Shown piece after piece: positions 26,848-35,568 of a stretch of 64,000 nucleotides of DNA; positions within the stretch are counted from its first letter, which is position 1, and the number at the start of each line of letters is the position of its first letter. A model generated the notes under the pieces. That model was not told the origin of the DNA, made no database searches, and worked only from the letters and a program-made list of their open reading frames with translations. The translations under genes were made by a program, and so were the position numbers. The DNA comes from Agromyces agglutinans (GTDB lineage: Bacteria > Actinomycetota > Actinomycetes > Actinomycetales > Microbacteriaceae), in the NCBI RefSeq assembly GCF_009647605.1, contig NZ_WJIF01000012.1:1-64000 (forward strand), in the 5' to 3' direction.

Positions 26848-29847
26848 GTGACCCGCCGCCCCCGACCCGACGATGGCAGCGCCTCGGCCGCACCCGACGA
26901 CGCGGAACCCGCCGACACCGCACCCGACGTCCCGGCTCCCGATGACGCCATCGTCGACGATCGCCCCCGGCACACCCCGTTGTGGGCCCTGCTCTCGGGG
27001 TGGCTGCTCGGACTCGAGGCGTGGCTGCGCTCGCACGGCGGCCGGGGCCTGCGCCGCGGCATCCGCGTGTTCTGGGCGGCGGTCGCCGCAGCCGGCGCGT
27101 TCCTGCTCGTCGGGCCAGTGATCAACCCGCCGATGACGCTCGACGACATCACGTCGTCGGCGTCGAGCGCGACCGACGACTGGATCGCGCGCGAGTTCGC
27201 GGCCGACTACCGCATCGACCGCGACGACGACGGGCGCCTTCGCGCCGAGGTCGAGGAGCGCATCGACGCCCGCTTCCCCGACGGCGTCGAGGCGACGGGC
27301 ATCGACCGGGTCCTCGCGACCGAGTACCAGGGGCACGCGCTCGACCCCTCGGCGATCAGCGCGACCCTCGACGGCGAGCCGGTCGAGGTGGCGATCCGTC
27401 GGGATGCGACGCAACTCACCGTGACGATCGACGGCGGCGAACCGCTCTCGGGCGACCACGAGTTCGAGGTCCGCTACCGGTTGCAGGACCTCGCCTACCC
27501 CACCGTCGACGACGCGACCGGCGACGAGGTCGACCTGCTCGAGTGGGACGTGTTCGGTCCGTCGTGGCCGCAGGCGTTCTCGGGCCTCGACGTCACCATC
27601 TCGATCCCCGACGAGCTCGACGACCGGCTCATCCGCGAGCCCCGCGGCAGCCTCGCGTGGACCCTCGTCGGCGGCGGCGAATGGCTCGAGCCCGAGCCCG
27701 ACGGCCCGGCCGGCCGGGTGACGTACCGCATGACGAACGACCAGAACATCCCGCCGCACGCGCAGGCCTGGTTCACGATGAGCTTCGAGGCCGGCACGTT
27801 CGCGATGCCGCCGGTCTCGCCGCTGTTCGTGGTGCAGAGCTTCGGGCCGCTGCTGCCGCTCGCCCTGCTGGTCGTGGCGCTGCTGTTCGCGCTCGCCGCG
27901 CGCGCGGTCGCGTGGGCCGATGCGCGGGGACGGCCGTGGTTCGTCGCGCGGCACGACCCTCCGAATGTCACGCCCGGCATCGCCGCGCACGTGCTCGGCG
28001 CGCCGCGCGCGGTCGAACTCGGCGAGGCGCTCGATGCCATCCCGCAGCGGAGCCCGCGGGGCGGCATCGATCCGGCACCTCGGGTGCGCGCCGCGCGGGC
28101 CGCCCGGCGCACCGGCCGGTTCGGAGACCTCCCCCGCGCGCTCACGCGCTACTGGTTCGGCGCCGACCGGCGGCGGATCGTGGCCGACGGGCTCCGCCGA
28201 GTGCCGAACGGGTTCGTGCGCGACGCGTTCCTCGCCGCCCCGCCGGCGCTCGTGTTCGTGCAGTGGGGTCTCGTCCGGCAGCTCTCGCACCAGGCGACCC
28301 TCGCGGTCGTGTGGTGGCCGGTGGCGTTCGTCGTCGCCTCGACCGTGATCGCCGCGATCATCATGTGGATCGCCTGGTCGTCGCGCCCGCTCACGCGCCG
28401 GGGCGCCCTGCTCAAGCAGCACCTGCGCGGCATCGAGGCCTTCGCGGAGCGCACGCAGCTACTCGATCGGGGACCGTCGAGCGACCTCGCGCTCCCCTAT
28501 GCCGTGCTCGGCGCCGAACCCGGATCCGCCGGCCGCCGGGTGGCGGCGATGCTCGATGCCGAGATCGGCGACACCACGTCGCGACGCGGATGGCGCACCC
28601 CCGGCTACCTGACCTGGCCCCGCCTGCTCGTGATCGGGGCATCCCTGCTCCTGCTGCCGGCCATGATCGCGATGATCGTGCTGGTTCCGCACCCGTACGA
28701 GCGTGGCATCAGGTCGGCCGCCTACGACCAGGAGCTGCCGGGAACGCTGTACACGACCGTCGAGTCCGCCGAGATCGTGGGCGAGCTCACGCGGTCCGCC
28801 GACGGGCGAGCGGTCGTGGCGGTCACCGAGCGATACGAGGTCGCCTTCGACGACTCGAGCGGACGCGTGCCGCAGTTCGCGCAGCAGTGGCGCGACCGCG
28901 TCGAGGGTCAGCCCCTCGACCTCCACCTCGATGCGGTGCGCATCGACGGCGACGAGGTGCCCTTCGTGACGGAGCAGGTGCGCGACACGCTGCTCGTGCA
29001 CACGATGCTGCGGGAGGTGCTCGCAGGCAGCCACGACGTGGTCGTCGAGTACACGCTGCGCTCGGCGGCCGTGGGCGCCACGGGTGACGAGGGCGGCTAC
29101 GGCCGAGGACCGACCGTCGACCGCGTGCGCTGGGCCGCGCTCATGGAGGGTTGGGACCTGGCGTCGTCGTGGCGCGACCTCGACACCATGGAGTTCGCGC
29201 CGACCCGGGTCGAGTTCCGGGTCGCCGACGACCTGTACGACCTCGCGACCGAGAGCGGATGGCTCACGCGCGACACCGACGCGGCCGATGAGGTGCGCGA
29301 CTGGCCCGAGACGGTCGTGCCGTTCGGCGACGTCGACGAGGCGGTCGCCGATCCGGCGCAGCACGGCGTCGAGGAGACGACGGATGACTCGGGCGGCGAA
29401 CTCGTCGCCGCGGTCGAGTTCGAGGACACCGAGTACGGCACGCCGCTCGCCCTCTCGGTCGACGACCTCGGCGTGCGACTGGACTTCCCCGCGGGCACGT
29501 TCACGGGACCTGACACGGAGGCTCGGCGCGCGTGGCAGGCGATCGCCGCCCTGCCGTTCGCCGCGACGCTCGGCCTCGAAGTGCTCGCGATCCTCGTCGC
29601 CGGCGCAGGCATCCTCGCGGGCCTGCGGCGGGCGCCGATCGCGTTCCGGCCCGGGGTGTTCCGCGACCTGCTCGTATGGTTCGCGCCGGCCGCCCTGCTG
29701 ACGGCGATCGTCGGCTTCGTGTGGTTGACCGGCGACATGGTCGCGGACCATCCCGTGCTGCCCGCGCTCGGCCTGCCGCTCGTCGTCGCGCTCGCCGCCG
29801 TCGTCGCATCACTCGTGCTCACTCGGCGCAAGCGCGCGCCTGTCTGA
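26848..29847 (+). CDS. Large membrane protein with two DUF2207-like halves
   Basis: This 999-residue protein starts GTG with TAGAAT ending 7 nt upstream and no ribosome binding site. It begins with a disordered Asp/Pro-rich tail and a membrane segment (FWAAVAAAGAFLLVGPVI). An extracellular beta-rich domain of the DUF2207 type runs to about residue 320 (EERIDARFPDGVEATG, GDHEFEVRYRLQD), followed by membrane segments and a cytoplasmic stretch. After about residue 600 a second, similar extracellular domain appears (VTERYEVAFDDSSGRVPQF, SHDVVVEYTLRS) with three C-terminal membrane segments. DUF2207 proteins normally have one such domain. No function is known; they are surface-exposed membrane proteins. 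Confidence 0.85.
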   Translation: MTRRPRPDDGSASAAPDDAEPADTAPDVPAPDDAIVDDRPRHTPLWALLSGWLLGLEAWLRSHGGRGLRRGIRVFWAAVAAAGAFLLVGPVINPPMTLDDITSSASSATDDWIAREFAADYRIDRDDDGRLRAEVEERIDARFPDGVEATGIDRVLATEYQGHALDPSAISATLDGEPVEVAIRRDATQLTVTIDGGEPLSGDHEFEVRYRLQDLAYPTVDDATGDEVDLLEWDVFGPSWPQAFSGLDVTISIPDELDDRLIREPRGSLAWTLVGGGEWLEPEPDGPAGRVTYRMTNDQNIPPHAQAWFTMSFEAGTFAMPPVSPLFVVQSFGPLLPLALLVVALLFALAARAVAWADARGRPWFVARHDPPNVTPGIAAHVLGAPRAVELGEALDAIPQRSPRGGIDPAPRVRAARAARRTGRFGDLPRALTRYWFGADRRRIVADGLRRVPNGFVRDAFLAAPPALVFVQWGLVRQLSHQATLAVVWWPVAFVVASTVIAAIIMWIAWSSRPLTRRGALLKQHLRGIEAFAERTQLLDRGPSSDLALPYAVLGAEPGSAGRRVAAMLDAEIGDTTSRRGWRTPGYLTWPRLLVIGASLLLLPAMIAMIVLVPHPYERGIRSAAYDQELPGTLYTTVESAEIVGELTRSADGRAVVAVTERYEVAFDDSSGRVPQFAQQWRDRVEGQPLDLHLDAVRIDGDEVPFVTEQVRDTLLVHTMLREVLAGSHDVVVEYTLRSAAVGATGDEGGYGRGPTVDRVRWAALMEGWDLASSWRDLDTMEFAPTRVEFRVADDLYDLATESGWLTRDTDAADEVRDWPETVVPFGDVDEAVADPAQHGVEETTDDSGGELVAAVEFEDTEYGTPLALSVDDLGVRLDFPAGTFTGPDTEARRAWQAIAALPFAATLGLEVLAILVAGAGILAGLRRAPIAFRPGVFRDLLVWFAPAALLTAIVGFVWLTGDMVADHPVLPALGLPLVVALAAVVASLVLTRRKRAPV

Positions 29848-29900
29848 TCCGGTCCTGCGGAACTGAACGGGCCCATGCGGCCCTGGCCTGAACGCGAAGC

Positions 29901-29958
29901 GGAGGAGATCCGGTGCGACACGCCGGCTAGCGCCGGCGCGCCGCACCGGATCTCCTCC
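29901..29958. terminator. Large compound hairpin between convergent genes
   Basis: A perfect 17-bp inverted repeat (arms 29901-29917 GGAGGAGATCCGGTGCG and 29942-29958) encloses a second 7-bp stem CGCCGGC/GCCGGCG (29921-29927 / 29932-29938) separated by a 3x3 internal loop. It lies 53 bp past the DUF2207 stop, so termination is the simplest role, but it is far longer than the other terminators here. Confidence 0.6.
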
Positions 29959-30035
29959 GTCCTGCACACGGCTTCCGGGGGCGGTGGACGCCGGGAGCGA
30001 GGCATCCGGCTCGTTGACGCGCCTCGCCGGCATGA

Positions 30036-30075
30036 CGAAGGCCCCCGCGCCGCCGGAGCGGTGCGAGGGCCTTCG
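30036..30075 (-). terminator. rpsO terminator hairpin
   Basis: CGAAGGCCC / GGGCCTTCG (30036-30044 with 30067-30075) forms a 9-bp stem with further GC pairing in the loop, 61 bp past the rpsO stop on the minus strand. Confidence 0.7.
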
Positions 30076-30135
30076 CAAGAAGTTCGCGGTGTCTTCGAGA
30101 GCCGCGTCACCGCACGAATGCGGCGCAGACGACGC

Positions 30136-30405
30136 TCAGCGGCGAAGCCCGAGACGCTCGATGAGCGAGCGGTAGCGGTTGATGTCGACGTCGGCGAGGT
30201 AGCCGAGCAGACGACGACGCTGACCGACGAGGAGCAGCAGGCCACGACGCGAGTGGTGGTCGTGCTTGTGCGCCTTGAGGTGCTCGGTGAGGTCCTTGAT
30301 CCGCTTGGTGAGGATCGCGATCTGGACCTCGGGGGATCCAGTGTCACCGGGGTGCGTCGCGTACTCTTCGATGATCGCCTTCTTGGTGTCTGCATCCAGA
30401 GCCAT
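30136..30405 (-). CDS. rpsO: Ribosomal protein S15
   Basis: This 89-residue protein is a full-length S15: [52 protein letters not shown] and [15 protein letters not shown]. It binds 16S rRNA in the small-subunit platform. GGAAGGGG lies upstream of the ATG. In many bacteria rpsO directly precedes pnp; here pnp lies 18 kb away and both are on the minus strand, with unrelated genes between. Confidence 0.98.
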   Translation of the reverse strand: MALDADTKKAIIEEYATHPGDTGSPEVQIAILTKRIKDLTEHLKAHKHDHHSRRGLLLLVGQRRRLLGYLADVDINRYRSLIERLGLRR

Positions 30406-30545
30406 AGATGGGATCCCCTTCCTTCTCGTTGCGCGCTGCCCGGGGCCTGATGCCTGGGCTCTCTTCATGCGCGGCCGATTCACGGCAACCTCACGAGTCT
30501 AGCAGAGCATTGCCGCGGGTCGGCGACCGGGCCAGACTGGACGGC

Positions 30546-30929
30546 ATGGGGTTCGCCGCGAAGCGCGTCTACGACCCGGCCGCGGCGACCGACGGCTACC
30601 GCGTACTCGTCGATCGGCTGTGGCCGCGGGGACTCTCGAAGGAGCGCGCCGCGGTCGACGAGTGGGCGAAGGATGTCGCCCCCTCCCCCGAACTGCGCAC
30701 CGAATGGCACCACGCCGCCGACCGCGAGGGCACGTTCGACGGCTTCGCGGCCCGCTATCGCGCCGAGCTCGACGAAGGCGGCGCCGCCGAGGCGGCCGAG
30801 GCGCTCCTCGCGCTCGCGGGCGAGCACGACCGCATCACACTGCTGTACGGCGCCCGCGACGAACGGATGAATCACGCGACCGTGCTGCTCGACTGGCTCG
30901 CGGCGCACGGGGCATCCGTGGATCGGTGA
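30546..30929 (+). CDS. DUF488-family protein
   Basis: This 127-residue protein matches the DUF488 family (YeaO-like): KRVYDPAAATDGYRVLVDRLWPRGLSKERAAVDEW and ITLLYGARDERMNHATVLLDW. Function is not established. CAGACT lies 7 nt before the ATG with no ribosome binding site, so it may be leaderless. Confidence 0.88.
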   Translation: MGFAAKRVYDPAAATDGYRVLVDRLWPRGLSKERAAVDEWAKDVAPSPELRTEWHHAADREGTFDGFAARYRAELDEGGAAEAAEALLALAGEHDRITLLYGARDERMNHATVLLDWLAAHGASVDR

Positions 30930-31034
30930 TCGGAGCGGTTCGCGAAGGCCATCGACGACGACCGGCGTGTGGAACTCGAGGCGCGCATCTCCTCGCGGGG
31001 AGGTACAAGCACGCGGGATGGGCGTGGGCACCGG

Positions 31035-31065
31035 ACGGGGCCCCGATCGGTGATCGAGGCCCCGT
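31035..31065. terminator. Terminator between DUF488 and the peptidoglycan-binding gene
   Basis: ACGGGGCC (31035-31042) pairs with GGCCCCGT (31058-31065) and an inner CGATC/GATCG stem continues it, with only one unpaired base on each side and a 3-nt loop. It lies between two convergent genes. Confidence 0.75.
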
Positions 31066-31088
31066 TCGGCGGCTCGCGCCGACGGTGA

Positions 31089-31574
31089 TCAGTACTTGGA
31101 GATCACCTTGATGCCCGCGGGGCCCACGGGCACGTCGACGTAGCATCCGGCGTCGTACGCGGCGTTCCACGCGGCCTTCTGCTTCGCGTGCGCGGTCGAC
31201 AGGTTGAACGATCGAGTGCCCGCGTAGCGGCACAGCTGGTACCAGGTCTTGGGGCCGACCACACCGTCGGCGGAGAGGCTGAGGTAGCGCTGGAAGCGGA
31301 CCACGTTCGTCTTGGTGTTGGCGCCGAAGCTGTTGTCGACGGCGAGCTGGTAGCCGCCGTAGACGCTGCCGCGCGAGTAGGCGATGCCGTTGAGCATCGT
31401 CTGGATCTTGCCGATGCAGGTGGCGTAGCCGCCCGAACCGTACACGTGCGCCGTGCACCCCTTGCCGGTCGAACCGGTGTTGGCGCTGGCCGCGGTCGCG
31501 GGAACGATGGCGAGCGCCCCGGCGATGGCGAGTGCGATCGCGCCTCCGGCGATCCTGCTCTTGATGGTCTTCAC
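31089..31574 (-). CDS. Secreted peptidoglycan-binding protein
   Basis: This 161-residue protein has a signal peptide (MKTIKSRIAGG then AIALAIAGALAIVPATAASA|NT) and a peptidoglycan-binding domain 1 helix set (IGKIQTMLNGIAY, VDNSFGANTKTNVVRFQRYLSL, ADGVVGPKTWYQLC). The four mature-part cysteines in GCTAH, ATCIG, LCRYAG and GCYVD may form disulfides. The start is GTG with GGAG 9 nt upstream; earlier in-frame starts would bury the signal peptide. It would bind cell-wall peptidoglycan; no catalytic domain is present. Confidence 0.88.
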   Translation of the reverse strand: MKTIKSRIAGGAIALAIAGALAIVPATAASANTGSTGKGCTAHVYGSGGYATCIGKIQTMLNGIAYSRGSVYGGYQLAVDNSFGANTKTNVVRFQRYLSLSADGVVGPKTWYQLCRYAGTRSFNLSTAHAKQKAAWNAAYDAGCYVDVPVGPAGIKVISKY

Positions 31575-31729
31575 GTCGAACTGCTCCGTTCGGGTCGTCG
31601 GGCGCCGGATCGGTGCCCTCACGGGTGGCGTGCGCGATGTGCGCGGCGCGATCGTATCGAGCGGCCGAAGCCCGGTGGAATGGGGAGGAGTACCCGTGTG
31701 CGCCGGCGGTCGAGGAGGTCTGGCGGCGG

Positions 31730-31790
31730 GCGGGTCGACCCACTCGCTCCGCGGGTCGAGGAGCGCCGAAGGAGCGCATCGAGACTCCTC
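31730..31790. repeat. REP-like intergenic element
   Basis: The stretch with GGGTCGACCCACTCGCTCC, GCGGGTCGAGGAGCG and GGAGCGCATCGAGACTC resembles the dispersed intergenic repeat of Microbacteriaceae built on 'GGTCGAGGAGCG ... CGAGAC' half-sites with inverted symmetry. A shorter trace, GCTGGTCGAGG, appears upstream of the Ada/AlkA gene near 43130. Only one good copy is present here, so the call rests on memory of such elements. Confidence 0.4.
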
Positions 31791-31834
31791 CGCCGGGCCC
31801 GTGGAATGTCGGTGGCACCCGGTTGAATGAACAC

Positions 31835-33288
31835 ATGTCAGCCACCCTGCTCGCCCCGCCCGAGGCGGCGCTCGAGTGGGAGCTGATGTCGATCGCGGCC
31901 TTCGACGGCATGATCCGGCAGATCCAGGCCGACCAGTACCGGCGCGTCCAGCGCGCCCGTGAACTCGCCGCCGAGGTCGAGCGGGTGACCGAGTCGAGCA
32001 CGTCGCGCGAGCGCGACATGGCGACGCGGTCGTTCGTCGCCGAACTCGCGACGACGCTCGGGCAGCATGAGGTCGCGGCCGCGCGCCTCGTCGCCGAAGC
32101 CGAACGCCTCACCGGCCCGCGCGCCGCAACGCTCGACGCCCTGGGCGCCGGCGACCTCGGGCTCACCCAGGTGCGCTCGGTGCTCGAGCTCACGCGCGAC
32201 CTTCCGGCCGACGTCGCCGATCAGGTCGAAGCGGTCGCCGTCGCGGCCGCGGCGGCGGCCGTCGCCGACGGCACCGCGTCGACGAACGCCGACCTGCGAC
32301 GGCGGATGCGCCGGGCGCGTGAGCGGATGCATCCCGAACCGCTTGCCGACCGGCGCGCTCGCGCGGCTGAAGACCGGCGCGTGTGCGTCGATGCGGCACC
32401 CGACGGCATGGCCTGGCTGAGCGTGTTCCTCGAAGCCGAGCGCGCGGTGGCGATCGAGCACCGACTCGAACTGCTCGCCGGGCGAGCGCCGGCCGGCGAC
32501 GGCGACGTGGGCGACGACGACGGCCACGGCGACGGCGACACGCGCATCCGAACGCAGCGCGCCGCCGATCTCGCCGCCGACCTGCTGCTCGCCGGCACCC
32601 TCTCCGATGACGAGCGCACCCGTGCCGACATCGCGACGCCACCGGCACCGTGCAGCCTCGGCTCAACGTGACCGTTCCGGCGATGACGCTGCTCGGCCTC
32701 TCCGACGAACCCGCAGAGCTCGACGGGTACGGCCCGATCGACGCCGACACCGCTCGTCGCCTCGCCGCACACGCGCCGTCGATGCGGCGCATCCTCGTGC
32801 ACCCCGAGACCGGCGCCGTGCTCAGCTACGGCCGCGAGCACTACCGGGCTCCGGCCGACCTCGATGGCTTCGTCCGCGTCCGTGATGGGCAGTGCCGGTT
32901 CCCGGGTTGTTCACGCCGCGCCGAGCGGGCCGACCTCGACCACACCACCGCGTGGGAGCACGGCGGTCGCACCGACGCCGCGAATCTCGCGGCGCTCTGC
33001 CGACATCATCACCGACTCAAACATGAGAGCGGGTGGCGAGTCGAGCACGAGGCAGGCGGAGTCATGCGGTGGACCTCACCGGCCGGGCACGTGCTGCGAA
33101 CCCTCCCCGAACGGCCGTTCGTGCCGGTCGGGGCGGGTGAGGGCATGGCAAGGCCTGCACGCTCCGATGGGCCACCGCCGGGCCTGCCTGCGGAACCGAT
33201 GTCGCCCGACCCGCGAACGTCATGCGAGCGAATCGACTCGGAAACGGTCGGCCCTGGCGAGCGCTACGGCGTCCTCGCACCGTTCTGA
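31835..33288 (+). pseudogene. DUF222-HNH endonuclease gene with a frameshift
   Basis: The 5' part reads in one frame (start ATG 31835, MSATLLAPPEAALEWE) as a DUF222 domain up to GTLSDDERTRADIAT and then stops at 32671. The rest of the same protein continues in the -1 frame, open from 32611: VQPRLNVTVPAMTLLGLSD and a complete HNH domain (CRFPGCSRRAERADLDHTTA, AALCRHHHRLKHESGW). The shift equals the loss of one base between 32611 and 32671. No slippery heptamer is seen there, so a programmed shift is unlikely; a real mutation or a sequencing error remain. Intact relatives are abundant, often multicopy 13E12-like proteins in actinobacteria. Confidence 0.85.
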
Positions 33289-33379
33289 GCATCCAGCACG
33301 GTCGCCCGTCGGATGCGGCAGCACGTCCGCGGCGCACCGCACGCCGGCGCTGCACGCGACTCACCGCGCCGCGCGCCGC

Positions 33380-34450
33380 CTACCCCTCCCGCGACTCCGC
33401 GAGCGTCAGCCCCGGCGCCGGCTGCTTGCGCAGCTGACCCGTCACGACGATCGCGACGACGCAGAGGGTGAGCAGGATCCAGCCCGGCCAGCCGAGGAAC
33501 GTGCCCCACGGGGTGACCGGCAGTTCCGACTCGTCGATGAAGAAGAGGAACTGCGCGGTGGCCGTGTTGACCGCACCGTGCGCGATGACCGCAGGCCAGA
33601 CCGACGCCGAGCGCAGCCGCATCCAGCCGATGACGAATCCGCCGAGCACGCAGAACACCACCATGCACGCCACGCCGACGAGGTCGGTGAGCCCGTAGTT
33701 GTAGCCGAGCAGGATGATCGGCGAGTGCCAGAGACCCCAGATCACACCGGTCAGCACGAGCGCGGGAACGGTGCCGAGCGGGCGCAGCGCGGGCAGCAGC
33801 CAGCCGCGCCAGCCGAGCTCTTCACCGAACGCGGCGAAGCTCGAGAAAAGGGTCGCGAACGGCAGGCTCAGGATGCCGATCAGCATGAACGTCTGCGCGT
33901 CGAGGGTTCCGGTCGGATCGACCTGCTCCACGTACGCCGCGGCACCGCTGAGGCCCGCGAAGTCGAGCCGGATGAGGCCCATCGCCTGCCCGAGCAGCAT
34001 CGCCGCGAACGGCAGCACCGTGAACACGACGAACGCCAGAGCGATGAACAGCCACGTGCGCCCGGAGGGCCGGAACGGCACCAACCCGAGCAGGCGCCCC
34101 ACCCGCGGCGGACGGCGGACGAAGAAGACCACGACGAGCGTCGCCAGCGTGGGCGTGAACATCAGGGCGAACGCGATGACGCCGAAGGCCGGGTGAGCGA
34201 GCCCCTCGCCCGAGAGCCACAGCGGCAGGCACACGAGCCAACCCGCGCCGAAGGAGATCACGGTGAACACGGCGACCGCGACCCACGGCACACGGTCGGG
34301 GAAGACCGGCCCGCGGTCGGTGTTCTTCGCGCGCTGTGCGGCGGCCTTCTGCGCGCGGCGCTCGGCCGGCGTCGTCGCGGGCGCGGCCCAGGCGGGCGCG
34401 TTGACATGCGCCGTGGCGGCGACCGGCGCGGGCATCGGTTCGTTCGTCAT
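33380..34450 (-). CDS. CPBP (Abi) family intramembrane metalloprotease
   Basis: This 356-residue membrane protein has a charged N-terminal tail of about 50 residues and about eight membrane segments. The CPBP active-site motifs are intact: GEELGWRGWLLP (EExxxR), WGLWHSPIILLGYN and AHGAVNTATA (HxxxN). Members are Rce1-like proteases or have roles in bacteriocin self-protection; the substrate here is unknown. A second, degenerate relative lies just upstream on the same strand. Confidence 0.9.
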   Translation of the reverse strand: MTNEPMPAPVAATAHVNAPAWAAPATTPAERRAQKAAAQRAKNTDRGPVFPDRVPWVAVAVFTVISFGAGWLVCLPLWLSGEGLAHPAFGVIAFALMFTPTLATLVVVFFVRRPPRVGRLLGLVPFRPSGRTWLFIALAFVVFTVLPFAAMLLGQAMGLIRLDFAGLSGAAAYVEQVDPTGTLDAQTFMLIGILSLPFATLFSSFAAFGEELGWRGWLLPALRPLGTVPALVLTGVIWGLWHSPIILLGYNYGLTDLVGVACMVVFCVLGGFVIGWMRLRSASVWPAVIAHGAVNTATAQFLFFIDESELPVTPWGTFLGWPGWILLTLCVVAIVVTGQLRKQPAPGLTLAESREG

Positions 34451-34505
34451 ACGCTCATCGAACCAGCCCTACCGACCGGGCGCCTCCACCGGGCGACGGA
34501 TCTTA

Positions 34506-34527
34506 CGTTCCGCCGCGCGGCGGAACG
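34506..34527. other. 22-bp perfect palindrome
   Basis: CGTTCCGCCGCGCGGCGGAACG is perfectly self-complementary and sits between the two CPBP-type genes, next to a tandem repeat whose unit contains the palindrome's GGAACG core. It could form a hairpin at the end of the upstream gene's transcript or bind a protein. Confidence 0.6.
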
Positions 34528-34533
34528 CAACCT

Positions 34534-34623
34534 GACGGAACGCCACGCGACGGAACGCCGAGCGACGGCACGCCGCGCAACGGCACGCCGCGCAACGGCA
34601 CGCCGCGCGACGGAACCGCACGC
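34534..34623. repeat. 15-bp tandem repeat array, about six units
   Basis: Six consecutive 15-bp units of the form GACGGMACGCCGCGC (two central copies identical, outer ones degenerate) fill the gap between the CPBP-type genes. Translated in any frame it gives 5-residue repeats and no recognisable protein, so I treat it as an intergenic minisatellite. Degenerate repeats of the same flavour continue to about 34670. Confidence 0.85.
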
Positions 34624-34690
34624 CACGGTCGCGCCGCACAACGCCACTCGACCGAACGCCACGCCCCGAACCCCACGGCGAGGCATCCGC

Positions 34691-35563
34691 TCACGGCGCG
34701 AGCAGGAAGATCGGCGGCCACCCGGTGTGCGCGTAGACGATCACGGCGAAGACGACCGCGTCGAACAGCAGGTGCACGACGAGCACGTACGTCAGCGACT
34801 TCGTGAGTGAGAACGTCCACCCCTGGATGAGGGCGAACGGGATCGTCAGCAGGGGTCCCCACGACTGGTAGCCGAGCTCCCACAGGAATGACACGAACAC
34901 GATCGCCTGCAGCAGGTTCGCCTGCCACACCGGGAAGTGGCGCTTCAGCAGCACGAACACGGTGCAGACGAAGAACAGTTCGTCCCACGTGCCGACCGCG
35001 TTGACGCCGACGAACAGGCGCGCGATCTCGTCGGGCTCGGTCACCGTCGGCCAGTTCTGGTAGACGCCCGAGGTGATGAAGTAGAACGGCAGGATGAGCC
35101 ATCCGGCGAAGGTCACGAAGATCAGGTAGAGCCACTGCGTGCGGTTCCAGCGCTGCCCGGTGCGCCACGGGAAGCGAATGACGCGCTCGCGGTACACCCA
35201 TCGCGAGATGACGTAGGGCACGAGCACGGCGAGCCCGAGCACGACCGTGAACCGCACCATCGACGGGTAGCTGATATCGGCCTCGAGCGACATCGTCGAG
35301 ATGATCGCCTGGCCGATCGCGACGAGCGCGAGGTCGGGCAGCAGGCGGCTCGTACGGCCCGAACGATCGCACAGCCACGCGGCGACGAGGCCCGCGACGA
35401 GCAGGCCGTAGCCCACGAGCGGCAGCATGAACCCGAACAGGGCCACGGCGGCGCCGCACACGAGCACGGCTGGGATCAGGCCGATCGGGTGCGTGCGCAC
35501 GTCGGGTACGGCGACCGGGAGTGGCGTCGTCATCGGCGGTCGGTCGTCATCGGCGTCAGTCAT
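34691..35563 (-). CDS. CPBP-like membrane protein with an altered active site
   Basis: This 290-residue protein has about eight hydrophobic segments. Its layout resembles CPBP proteins, but motif 1 reads GTWDELFFVCTVFVLLKRHFP, where one glutamate of EExxxR is replaced and the arginine is displaced; motif 2 region is FLWELGYQSWGP and motif 4 is YVLVVHLLFDAVVF (HxxxD). It may be a non-protease relative or an active WDEL-type variant. It starts 5 nt after the HAD gene stop, so they share an operon. Confidence 0.75.
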   Translation of the reverse strand: MTDADDDRPPMTTPLPVAVPDVRTHPIGLIPAVLVCGAAVALFGFMLPLVGYGLLVAGLVAAWLCDRSGRTSRLLPDLALVAIGQAIISTMSLEADISYPSMVRFTVVLGLAVLVPYVISRWVYRERVIRFPWRTGQRWNRTQWLYLIFVTFAGWLILPFYFITSGVYQNWPTVTEPDEIARLFVGVNAVGTWDELFFVCTVFVLLKRHFPVWQANLLQAIVFVSFLWELGYQSWGPLLTIPFALIQGWTFSLTKSLTYVLVVHLLFDAVVFAVIVYAHTGWPPIFLLAP

Positions 35564-35568
35564 CGCGC

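Noticed and set aside
32611..32671. Programmed ribosomal frameshift
   Set aside because: No slippery heptamer or following strong pseudoknot is visible, and the family normally needs no frameshift.
31835..33288. Two separate genes (DUF222 protein and HNH protein)
   Set aside because: The two parts form the contiguous architecture of one known family, overlap in different frames, and the second lacks its own ribosome binding site, so one broken gene is the better reading.
34534..34623. CRISPR array
   Set aside because: Units are 15 bp with no unique spacers and no cas genes nearby.
34534..34686. Short repetitive protein (ARRAV repeats) in the gap between CPBP-type genes
   Set aside because: All frames are open because the 15-bp repeat lacks stops; there is no ribosome binding site and no family, so it is a DNA repeat.
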